Origin: Stercoripulliclostridium_A sp964480195
GTDB taxonomy: Bacteria; Bacillota; Clostridia; Christensenellales; DTU072
Direction: 5' to 3'
DNA: 17,259 bases
NCBI GenBank assembly: GCA_964480195.1
Contig: CAYZOJ010000033.1
Location: forward strand, 1-17,259
Shown here: positions 1 to 7,141 of the stretch, in pieces
Position numbering within the stretch: the stretch's first letter is position 1
How the letters are laid out: each line of letters starts with the position of its first letter
Made by a program: the position numbers and the translations under genes
Notes under the pieces: generated by a model
The model's database searches: none
What the model was told of the DNA's origin: nothing
The model's input: only the letters and a program-made list of their open reading frames with translations

Positions 1-1455
1 GGCGGTTTCGATGTTTTCCGTAGTTAGTTCGGATTCGTCTTGGTAGACGTATTTTCCTTTTGTCAATTTCGAGAGCAATTTCTTAAAGTCTTTGGAGAAT
101 AGGAATCCGATTATCATCACTATCGCAAAAGTTAAGAGGTAGCTCCAAATCTGTCCGTCGGCTTTATAGGAGTCGTAGGCGCAGTAGCACATAAAGATAC
201 AGCAGAGCGTTGCGAGAGCGGGCATTACGAAGCGTTGGAAGGGGTTCAGCTCCTTGCACTTGACCATCATTGCGATAAAGACGGGGATGTAGAAAGCGTA
301 CAAGGTGATTATGCAAATTTCGTCGGCTTCCCAGCACCAGAACTTGGGGATTGTTTGGGCGCCGATGGCGTTATCGAAGAAGAACACCTGCCATTGGACA
401 AGCCAGACCGCGCAAAGCACCAAGGCGATGATTGCGGAGTTGTGAGGCATATTGGTTTTCTTGTCTATTTGCGAGAAAATTTTGGGTGCGGGACCCTCGT
501 TTCTTGCCGCCAGCGAGTACATTCCGCGACAGCAACCGAGCAATACGCCGTTCATCGTTCCGAGGCAGGAGATGATGACGAACACCATAACCACGGTGCC
601 CATAACGGAGCTATTAAAGAGAGAGGAGAAGGCTTCCATCGGCAGGTTGTCGCCGGAAGCGATTATTTCTTCGGTGGATAGCACTCCCGAAAGCCCCAAA
701 AAGTACAGCATATAAACGCCGACGACGATGACCGCGCCGAAGAAAAGCGCGATGTACAAATTTTTCTTAGAGTTTTTGAGTTCCGAGTTGATAGAAGTGG
801 CGATTATCCAGCCTTCGTACGCGAACGCAAACGCGACAACCGCGCTAAAAATGTTGTTGGAAATGGCTGTACCGCCGACGGAGTCTAAGGTAACCTTGAA
901 CGATTGGAGGGTGGTTCCGTTGACGAGTCCGATAATCGTACCGACGATTCCCATTATGAAAAGAGGGATGAGTTTGATTACCGTTGTCGAAACTTGGAAT
1001 TTACCGGCGACTTTAGGCGCGAGGGCGTTTACGCCGTAGCCGGCGACCATATAGAAAGTGGCAATGGCAAGGTGCGAGGCGCTCGAAACGCCGAGACCTA
1101 AGAGTATTACCGTATACTGTGCCGAAACCCAAGCGAGAGTGGAGGAGATGATGGGGTAATACATAGAGGTCATGAACCAACCTACGTAGTACGCAAACCG
1201 CTTGCCGAGCATTGCTTCGGCGTAATCGACGACGCCGTTAATTTTTTCGTATTTTGTAGAAAGAGTTGCAAAAACGTAAGAGCAGATAATCATAATCGCG
1301 CCGACAATCGCGACGACCAAAAGACTGCTTCCCATATTTCCGCCGGTATTTTTTAAGACCTTACCGGCTTTGAAGAATACGCCCGATCCGATAACGATAC
1401 CGACGACCATACAAATAGCGGTCAAAAGTCCGTATTTTTTGGTAAGTTTTTCCAT
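1..1455 (-). CDS. APC-superfamily amino acid permease (3' end cut by window edge)
   Basis: Multi-spanning membrane transporter expected to move amino acids across the cytoplasmic membrane. The reverse strand is open from an ATG at 1455 to the edge, 485 codons without a stop, already close to full family length. Near the N-terminus is IGSGVFFKAG (residues 22-31), the glycine-rich helix-1 signature of the APC superfamily. Further in, FAFAYEGWIIATSINSELKN resembles the helix-6 region of LAT/SteT-like exchangers (FAYxGW...E.kN). Many hydrophobic segments follow, and the visible C-terminus is charged, as expected for a cytoplasmic tail. The start is supported by GGAG seven bases upstream and by a promoter at 1486-1514. 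The gene is divergent from the MoxR operon, so it shares a control region but not a transcript. The substrate cannot be told from sequence; a serine/threonine or polyamine-type exchanger is possible. Confidence 0.88.
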   Translation of the reverse strand, partial: MEKLTKKYGLLTAICMVVGIVIGSGVFFKAGKVLKNTGGNMGSSLLVVAIVGAIMIICSYVFATLSTKYEKINGVVDYAEAMLGKRFAYYVGWFMTSMYYPIISSTLAWVSAQYTVILLGLGVSSASHLAIATFYMVAGYGVNALAPKVAGKFQVSTTVIKLIPLFIMGIVGTIIGLVNGTTLQSFKVTLDSVGGTAISNNIFSAVVAFAFAYEGWIIATSINSELKNSKKNLYIALFFGAVIVVGVYMLYFLGLSGVLSTEEIIASGDNLPMEAFSSLFNSSVMGTVVMVFVIISCLGTMNGVLLGCCRGMYSLAARNEGPAPKIFSQIDKKTNMPHNSAIIALVLCAVWLVQWQVFFFDNAIGAQTIPKFWCWEADEICIITLYAFYIPVFIAMMVKCKELNPFQRFVMPALATLCCIFMCYCAYDSYKADGQIWSYLLTFAIVMIIGFLFSKDFKKLLSKLTKGKYVYQDESELTTENIETA

Positions 1456-1485
1456 ATGACAACTCCACGAATGAAAAGTAAAAAC

Positions 1486-1514
1486 ATTTTACCATAACGG
1501 GCAAAATATTGCAA
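1486..1514 (-). promoter_or_regulatory. Sigma-A-like promoter for the permease gene
   Basis: On the minus strand, TTGCAA (1509-1514) is separated by exactly 17 bases from TAAAAT (1486-1491). TGG directly precedes the -10, giving an extended -10. The start codon lies about 30 bases further downstream, with a good ribosome binding site. Confidence 0.7.
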
Positions 1515-1528
1515 CGGTGACCGGCTTA

Positions 1529-1547
1529 AATTTCCGAAGAGGAAATT
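1529..1547. repeat. Small inverted repeat in the divergent control region
   Basis: AATTTCC (1529-1535) and GGAAATT (1541-1547) are perfect 7-base inverted arms around a 5-base spacer. It lies just upstream of the permease -35 and about 60 bases upstream of the operon -35. That position fits a regulator operator, but nothing in the window shows which protein would bind. Chance occurrence is possible in AT-rich DNA. Confidence 0.3.
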
Positions 1548-1607
1548 CACCGTAAATTCACAAGTTTTTCGTATATCGCCACAAATTGACCGGTGCAAAG
1601 ATATTCG

Positions 1608-1636
1608 TTGACTTATTAGGTTATGTATGCTAAAAT
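1608..1636 (+). promoter_or_regulatory. Strong sigma-A-like promoter for the MoxR operon
   Basis: TTGACT (1608-1613) and TAAAAT (1631-1636) are 17 bases apart, and TGC immediately precedes the -10, giving an extended -10. Transcription should begin near 1643, leaving a leader of about 70 bases before the ATG at 1714. No other convincing promoter is seen before 13946, so this one probably drives all seven genes. Confidence 0.75.
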
Positions 1637-1655
1637 ACGTAAGTTAATAATATGC

Positions 1656-1670
1656 GCGCGCTATACGCGC
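1656..1670 (+). other. GC-rich mini-hairpin at the start of the operon leader
   Basis: GCGCG (1656-1660) and CGCGC (1666-1670) can pair around the loop CTATA. The stem would lie about 13 bases after the predicted transcription start. It could stabilise the 5' end of the long mRNA. No U-tract follows, so it is not a terminator. Confidence 0.3.
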
Positions 1671-1713
1671 TATATAGTAAAGTAAAAGAAAAAGCATATT
1701 CGCAAAGGAAGCC

Positions 1714-3264
1714 ATGACGGAAAGTTTCAAACAACTTAAGAAAAAATACACGACGATCGCGATAATTATAAGCGTTATCGTAGGTGTGTTTTGCGCGCTT
1801 TTCGTCGTCGGTGCCGTTATGCTCGGAATCAAACTCGGGGCGCAGAGGCTTGCCGTATACTACTATGTGTTAATAGGCGTCGGCGTATTTCTGATTTCGG
1901 GCGGAGTAACGTTCTTATTTACTCGCCACACGGATAAGTCGCTTTCTAAAAAACTCGACGCCGAATACGACTTGAACGAAAGAGTTCAAACGATGATAGA
2001 GTTTTCGGGCGAGTCCGGAGATATGCTTGCTCTCCAAAGAGCCGATGCGGACGAAAAACTCAAAAATCTTCCCAAGCAGAAGCTGACGTTTGCAAAGATT
2101 TGGCAATACGTTTTGGTGGCGGTGATAGGGTTATCGGTATTCTTGTCGGGAATTTTAGTGCCGTCAAGGTACGTGGCGCCCGAGCCTCCCGTAACTCCCG
2201 ACGATTACGTTTTGAACGAGTGGGACGCGAAAGCTCTCGATCAGCTCATTGCCGACGTCAAGGCGTCCGATCTCAAAGAAGACGTAATGATTTCTGTCGT
2301 TGACGCTCTCGAGGTTCTCAAAAGCAAACTCCCCGACGTCAAGACGAACAAGGCAATGAGAGAAGCCGTAACGACATGCGCGGAGAGCGTCGAGTCGGCG
2401 ATAATGGACGCAAACACCTATCGCGACGTTGCCATCGTGCTTAATTCGTACCGAAATAAAAATATGGTGGGCTTAAAGGTTGCGTTGATAAACGCTTGCG
2501 CCTCTTACAAAAGCGACGATGTCGAAATAATCTCGCTGTCTACCGTAAAAAATCTCCAAAAAACCTCGGAAGAAAAAATCCGTACCGCTCTTAGCGTGTT
2601 TACGAACAAGGTCGTTCCCGGTAGCGGTGTAACGAAAGCCGAAATTTATAATACGGTTATCGAATTCCTCGACGAATTGAACGTTTGTATAAACCCTGAC
2701 GAGAACGAGGAACTTACCGCAAGAGTTATCGAATGCAATTTATATAGCGCGTTACTCGAGTATTCCTTGAACCTCGGCGACGTTTACGACTACGAATGGT
2801 GGTCCGAGAGCTATTTGAACGGTGCGATATCCGGAGCAAATGCGGTATTCGCGACGTCGGTGTCCAAAGAATTGGTAACGCAAGTTTACAATCATATGAT
2901 AAACGACATGATTTTTAACAGACTCGAAGACATATTCGGCATAGTGCTTGCGCACAAAGATTGGGATTTGCCCGACATATCCGAAGACGGAGAGGGGGAC
3001 TCCGAAGACGACCCGTCCCACGGCGGAGGCGGAGCCGACGGCGAAGGCGAGTACGGTTCGAATGCGGAAATTTACGACCACACAACAGGTACGAACGTGC
3101 CGTACGGAGATGTTTGGGGCGGTAAGGACTATGAGTACAAGAACGAGCTCTTGGAAAAACTGAAAGACCCCGGTTTAAGCGAAGAGATGAAAAAGTATAT
3201 AGAGAAATATATCGAGTACCTCGACGGTAGCGCAGATACCGAAACGGGCGAAAACAACAACTGA
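1714..3264 (+). CDS. Three-helix membrane protein of the MoxR/VWA cluster, DUF4175-like
   Basis: 516-residue membrane protein, first gene of the operon. Predicted membrane helices lie at about 14-38, 47-69 and 128-149. Between helices 2 and 3 is a charged segment, LDAEYDLNERVQTMIEF followed by QRADADEKLKNL (about 81-120). It resembles the 'lD..xgLxeRv.TalE...q..dA...l' pattern of large membrane proteins found beside MoxR and VWA genes (DUF4175-like). After helix 3 comes a long helical region (about 160-415), probably outside the membrane, and then a Gly/Asp/Glu-rich disordered stretch (about 420-447). The C-terminal segment begins VPYGDVWGG (about 462) and ends in amphipathic helices. The start is the ATG preceded by AAAGGA. 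The function is unknown; a membrane scaffold for the VWA proteins is an inference from gene order. The family link is recalled from motif pattern only and may be distant. Confidence 0.85.
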   Translation: MTESFKQLKKKYTTIAIIISVIVGVFCALFVVGAVMLGIKLGAQRLAVYYYVLIGVGVFLISGGVTFLFTRHTDKSLSKKLDAEYDLNERVQTMIEFSGESGDMLALQRADADEKLKNLPKQKLTFAKIWQYVLVAVIGLSVFLSGILVPSRYVAPEPPVTPDDYVLNEWDAKALDQLIADVKASDLKEDVMISVVDALEVLKSKLPDVKTNKAMREAVTTCAESVESAIMDANTYRDVAIVLNSYRNKNMVGLKVALINACASYKSDDVEIISLSTVKNLQKTSEEKIRTALSVFTNKVVPGSGVTKAEIYNTVIEFLDELNVCINPDENEELTARVIECNLYSALLEYSLNLGDVYDYEWWSESYLNGAISGANAVFATSVSKELVTQVYNHMINDMIFNRLEDIFGIVLAHKDWDLPDISEDGEGDSEDDPSHGGGGADGEGEYGSNAEIYDHTTGTNVPYGDVWGGKDYEYKNELLEKLKDPGLSEEMKKYIEKYIEYLDGSADTETGENNN

Positions 3265-3293
3265 AAGTAAAAAATAAAGAATGGAGATACAAT

Positions 3294-4283
3294 ATGTCAA
3301 ACGAAGCAAGAATAAAGGAATTTAGCCTTGTAATAAACAAAATCAGAGAAGAACTGCATAAAGACGTCGTCGGTCAAGACGAAATCATAGATAACGTTAT
3401 CATTGCGATTATCGCAGGCGGTAACGTATTGCTCGAAGGCGTCCCCGGCGTAGGAAAGACGCGTCTTGTCCGTTCTCTCGGAAAAACGCTCGGACTTCCG
3501 TTCTCCAGAATACAGTTTACGCCCGACCTTATGCCGTCTGACGTAACGGGAACAAACATCATCGAAAAGGACGAAAACGGCAAACTCAATTCGGTATTCC
3601 AAAAAGGACCGATATTTGCGAACTTGGTTCTTGCCGACGAAATAAACCGTGCAACGCCCAAAACTCAATCGGCTATGCTTGAAGTTATGCAGGAGCATAA
3701 GATAACCGTCGCCAAAACGACGTATACGCTCTCGGAACCGTTCTTTGTTCTTGCGACCGAAAACCCCATAGAGCAAGACGGTACCTATCCGCTTCCCGAA
3801 GCGCAGATGGACCGCTTTATGTTAAAGCTTATTATGGGATTCCCGACGACCGCGGAGCTTAAAGACATCGTTAATATGACCCAAATAACTATGGACGAAA
3901 CGGCAAATGCCGTCGTAGACGGGGCGACCGTACTCGAAATGAGAGAGCTTGCAAAACAAATGCCCGTTATCGACGACGTACTTCACTATGCCGTCAGCCT
4001 TGTCGCGAGCTCCCACCCCGAAATCGAGTCGGCGTCGTCGGTTGCCAAGAAGTATCTTAAATACGGAGCTTCTCCCCGTGCCGCGCAAGCGCTTATCACT
4101 TGCGCAAAGGTAAGAGCGCTTATGGAAGGAAATTACAACGTTTCGTACAAAGATATCGACGCGCTCGCACATCAAGTATTGCGCCACAGAATCAAAATCA
4201 ACTACACCGCTATCAACGAAAAACTTACGGTTGACGACGTTATCGACCGTCTTATAGAAGAAAACAAAAAGCGTTGCAAATAG
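3294..4283 (+). CDS. MoxR-family AAA+ ATPase
   Basis: 329-residue cytosolic ATPase, the usual length for MoxR proteins (AAA_3). It should hydrolyse ATP as an oligomeric ring and act as a chaperone on the DUF58 and VWA partners encoded next to it. Visible motifs are Walker A GVPGVGKT (49-56), Walker B LVLADE (111-116) followed by the family-typical INRATPKTQSAMLEVMQE, sensor 1 in ATENP (Asn157), the EAQMDRF segment with the likely arginine finger Arg174, and sensor 2 in GASPRAAQAL (Arg262). All residues needed for ATP binding and hydrolysis are present, so the enzyme should be active. GGAG lies eight bases before the ATG, and the gap from the previous gene is 29 bases. In related bacteria MoxR proteins help to mature or insert metal into partner proteins; the client here is not known. 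Confidence 0.96.
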   Translation: MSNEARIKEFSLVINKIREELHKDVVGQDEIIDNVIIAIIAGGNVLLEGVPGVGKTRLVRSLGKTLGLPFSRIQFTPDLMPSDVTGTNIIEKDENGKLNSVFQKGPIFANLVLADEINRATPKTQSAMLEVMQEHKITVAKTTYTLSEPFFVLATENPIEQDGTYPLPEAQMDRFMLKLIMGFPTTAELKDIVNMTQITMDETANAVVDGATVLEMRELAKQMPVIDDVLHYAVSLVASSHPEIESASSVAKKYLKYGASPRAAQALITCAKVRALMEGNYNVSYKDIDALAHQVLRHRIKINYTAINEKLTVDDVIDRLIEENKKRCK

Positions 4284-4307
4284 TAAATAAACAAACGGAA
4301 GCATTCA

Positions 4308-5192
4308 ATGAGTAAATTAGCGATAACGGACGAGTTTCTCAAAGAAGTAGAACTTTTAGAGATACTCATAAAAAATAACGTTGCCGGTATGTTCGGCGGT
4401 AACCACAAGAGTAAGTCCTTCGGGGCGTCTTGTGAGTTTGCCGACTTCAGAGAATACATGCCCGGCGACGACATTTCCAAAATAGATTGGAATGCTTTCG
4501 CACGCTTCGATAAACTTTACACCAAACAGTATCTTGACGAACGCAGACTGCACAACGTCATCTATATCGACGCAAGCAGATCTATGGACTACGGAAAAGC
4601 GCAAAAAGCCGAGCAAGCGTTAAAAATCGCGGCGATAATGGCTTACTTATCCGTTATAGCAATGGATAAGGTGTCGATTTACGCGGTCAGAGGCACGAGG
4701 GTGGAAGAAGTGGTGGTCAATATGTCGGGAAAGGAGTCGTATCTTAACTCGATAGGCAGGCTTAACGATATACAATTTGACGGCGACAGCAGTTTGAGTG
4801 AAGCGATACTTCCCACAAAAGTCGGGTTCGGCGACGGTATGTCGATAGTTATTTCCGACTTTTTGACGGACAACGACTACGAATTTGCAATCGACCATAT
4901 GATATCCAAAAAAAGAGACGTTCTCTGCGTGCAAGTGCTGTCGGCGGAAGAGCTCAATCCTAAGGTCAGAGGCAAAATGCACCTTTTCGATTCCGAAGAC
5001 CAAAATAAATATTATCGCAAGAACATCAACAGAGAAATAATAAACGCTTACAAAAGCGCGCTCGAATACGTTCAGAACCGCATTAAAGACTTTTGCGTGG
5101 CAAGAGGCGCGGAATACTTATTGATTTCGGACACCGCTTCGGTGGGCAAGATATTCTTCGAATCGCTAACCGACTTGGGGGTGCTTAAATGA
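4308..5192 (+). CDS. DUF58 family protein (VWA-like, MoxR partner)
   Basis: 294-residue protein without a convincing membrane helix, so probably cytosolic or peripheral. The DUF58 signature is clear: GGNHKSKSFGASCEFADFRE (30-49), then YMPGDD and KIDWNAFARFDKLYTKQY (58-75). A VWA-like core follows with MIDAS-type DASRS (88-92). GDSSLSEAI (159-167) has Ser where many VWA domains have Thr, and the third metal-site loop contains SDFLT (Asp184). DUF58 proteins almost always sit directly after a moxR gene, as here (gap 24 bases), and are regarded as adaptors or substrates of the ATPase. The ribosome binding site is weak (GGAAG, 9 bases upstream). Its stop overlaps the next start as ATGA at 5189-5192, suggesting translational coupling. 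Some DUF58 proteins have two N-terminal membrane helices; this is the short soluble form. Confidence 0.94.
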   Translation: MSKLAITDEFLKEVELLEILIKNNVAGMFGGNHKSKSFGASCEFADFREYMPGDDISKIDWNAFARFDKLYTKQYLDERRLHNVIYIDASRSMDYGKAQKAEQALKIAAIMAYLSVIAMDKVSIYAVRGTRVEEVVVNMSGKESYLNSIGRLNDIQFDGDSSLSEAILPTKVGFGDGMSIVISDFLTDNDYEFAIDHMISKKRDVLCVQVLSAEELNPKVRGKMHLFDSEDQNKYYRKNINREIINAYKSALEYVQNRIKDFCVARGAEYLLISDTASVGKIFFESLTDLGVLK

Positions 5193-7141
5193 ACTTGCTG
5201 TATCCTCTCGGTTTAATAGGGCTCATAGGCGTTCCGATATTGATAATCATCTACATTATCAAAAATAAGTATACGGAAAGGACGGTTTCGTCCACGTATA
5301 TTTGGACGCTTAGCGAAAGGTTCTTGAAACGCAAAAACCCCATTAACAAAATTCAAAACCTCATAAGTCTTATTTTGCAGATTTTGACGGTCGTTTGCAT
5401 AGCTCTTGCCATCGCCCATCCTACTCTTATCACCAAAGGGCAGGCGGACGATTATTGCTTTATACTCGACGCGTCCGCAAGTATGACGGCGGTATCCGAC
5501 GGCGAATCCCGTTTTGAAAAAGCAAAGAGCCGTATAGAGAGTATCATTTCGGAGTCCGAAAACGGAAGTGCGTTTACCCTCATTTACGCGGGAGAGCCTT
5601 CTGCCGTAATATATCGCGACATAACGGATAAAGAGTTCGCAATCAAACGCTTGTCCGAAACGGAAATATCCGGAACGCAAGGGGATACGGAAAGCGCGCT
5701 CTCGTACGCGCAAGCGTATTTTGACGAAATTCCGTCGTCGAAAGTGTACTTGTTGACGGATTGCGATTATAAAAATTACGGGAACGTCGAGATAGTTAAC
5801 GTATCCGCAAACGAAGTCAACTATGCGATAATAGACGCTGGCGCCCGAATTACGACCTCGGGTTTGGTGGTCACGGGTAAAGTAGTCGCATACGGCGGGG
5901 ACGGCGAAGTAACCGTTTCGGTATACGTAAACGACGGACAGAATAATGACGGAAAAACGCCTATAGGCAGTCAAAAGGTATCCGTTACGAAGTCGGATAA
6001 ACTGAACGTGTCGTTGACCGAAGACAAGGTGGCGGATACGGTAATCGCAAGCGGAAACGACTTCTCGATCGTGTGCGATTCGATAGATAAGTACCAATCG
6101 GTCAAAATTGTCATCGAAAACGAAGACGCGGTAAGTGCGGATAACGAAATAGTGCTGTACAACATCAAACACGATACGTCTTTTAAGACGCTCATCGTAA
6201 GCAATTCTTCGAGTACCGCGGAACAGCCGTCGTTCTTTATAGAGAGCACGCTCAGCGCGCTCGGATACAACCAAATCACCGGTATTACCATCGCCGAGTA
6301 CGAGGCGGGGCTTGCTCAAGACGAAAACACATACAACTACGGCTTGTACATTTTCGACTCGTGCACGCCGTCAAAAATGCCTAAAAACGGTGCCGTTTGG
6401 TTTTTTGCTCCCGACAATGTAGGCAATATCATAAATCTCGGTGACAAAAAAGGGGACGTCCTCGGTTACAGCAAGTCTTCTAAGTCCGGAACCAAAAAAC
6501 TCCTTTCAGGTTTAGATAAATCCGAAGAAATTTACATATCCGAGTACTATACGTACGGCAACTTGGGCTTTTTGGAAGTGCTCACTTGCGGTAGCGATCC
6601 CGTAGTGCTCGCAGGAAGCAATGAGTACGGCAACAGAGAGGTGATATTCGCATTCAGCCTTAACAATTCGGATTTGCCTCTTACGTTCAACGGCTTACAG
6701 CTCTTTAACAACCTATGGGGCTATACGTTCCCGCAAATCGTGGAAGAATCCAACTATTTCTGTGGGGATACGGTAAATATCAACATCATATCGAATACGG
6801 AAAGCCTAAAGGTCGTTTCGCCGTCCGGGAAAGAAGAGTACATCTCGACGGACGTATCGGAATACGCCTACGAACTTACCGAAGTCGGACTTTATACGGT
6901 AGTGGTTCGTACGGGTAAGGGTAACGACGCCACGGAACGTTCTCTTTGCGTGTATTCCGAAATGCCGTATTCCGAAAGCGCGACGATAGCCGAAGCCGAA
7001 AGCTTTACGATAATCGGAACGGCGGTCGACGGCGGTAGGGACGGGATTTATGACAACCTACTTATACTTATAATTATTCTTGCCGTGATATTCCTCGCGG
7101 ATTGGATGGTGTATTGCTATGAGCAGTATCAACTTCGATAA
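5189..7141 (+). CDS. BatA-like membrane protein with VWA and degenerate GATase-like domain
   Basis: 650-residue membrane protein. The N-terminus carries two membrane helices (about 7-24 and 57-78) in the arrangement of the BatA N-terminal domain (LLYPLGLIGLIGVPILIIIY). A VWA domain follows (about 88-215) with a complete MIDAS: DASAS (94-98), Thr167 in the second loop, and LLTD ending at Asp191. After a beta-rich region comes a segment at about 331-412 (FKTLIVSNSS, later YGLYIFDSCTPSKMP and FFAPDN). It matches the pattern of the catalytically dead glutamine-amidotransferase-like domain of this family. A beta-rich stretch leads to a single C-terminal helix (about 624-641), so the bulk should lie outside the membrane. 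It overlaps the DUF58 gene by 4 bases and the next gene by 23. A metal-dependent protein-protein contact role is inferred from the VWA family. Confidence 0.9.
   Translation: MNLLYPLGLIGLIGVPILIIIYIIKNKYTERTVSSTYIWTLSERFLKRKNPINKIQNLISLILQILTVVCIALAIAHPTLITKGQADDYCFILDASASMTAVSDGESRFEKAKSRIESIISESENGSAFTLIYAGEPSAVIYRDITDKEFAIKRLSETEISGTQGDTESALSYAQAYFDEIPSSKVYLLTDCDYKNYGNVEIVNVSANEVNYAIIDAGARITTSGLVVTGKVVAYGGDGEVTVSVYVNDGQNNDGKTPIGSQKVSVTKSDKLNVSLTEDKVADTVIASGNDFSIVCDSIDKYQSVKIVIENEDAVSADNEIVLYNIKHDTSFKTLIVSNSSSTAEQPSFFIESTLSALGYNQITGITIAEYEAGLAQDENTYNYGLYIFDSCTPSKMPKNGAVWFFAPDNVGNIINLGDKKGDVLGYSKSSKSGTKKLLSGLDKSEEIYISEYYTYGNLGFLEVLTCGSDPVVLAGSNEYGNREVIFAFSLNNSDLPLTFNGLQLFNNLWGYTFPQIVEESNYFCGDTVNINIISNTESLKVVSPSGKEEYISTDVSEYAYELTEVGLYTVVVRTGKGNDATERSLCVYSEMPYSESATIAEAESFTIIGTAVDGGRDGIYDNLLILIIILAVIFLADWMVYCYEQYQLR

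Noticed and set aside
235..1101. Several plus-strand frames of 65-148 codons in the left part
   Set aside because: They lie opposite the permease, whose frame is open for 485 codons and carries family motifs. None has a binding site.
1654..1676. Terminator or riboswitch in the operon leader
   Set aside because: Only a 5-base stem is possible, there is no U-tract, and a leader of about 70 bases is too short for a known riboswitch class.
5213..6319. 368-codon open frame on the minus strand inside the BatA-like gene
   Set aside because: It lies wholly opposite a well-supported VWA gene, its translation is arginine/tyrosine/valine-rich without domains, and it has no promoter or binding site. 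It is a by-product of codon use on the other strand.
6331..6420. Active glutamine amidotransferase in the BatA-like protein
   Set aside because: The segment has the general pattern of the family's GATase-like fold, but no Gly-x-Cys-x-Gly nucleophile elbow or His-Glu pair is seen. Catalysis is unlikely.
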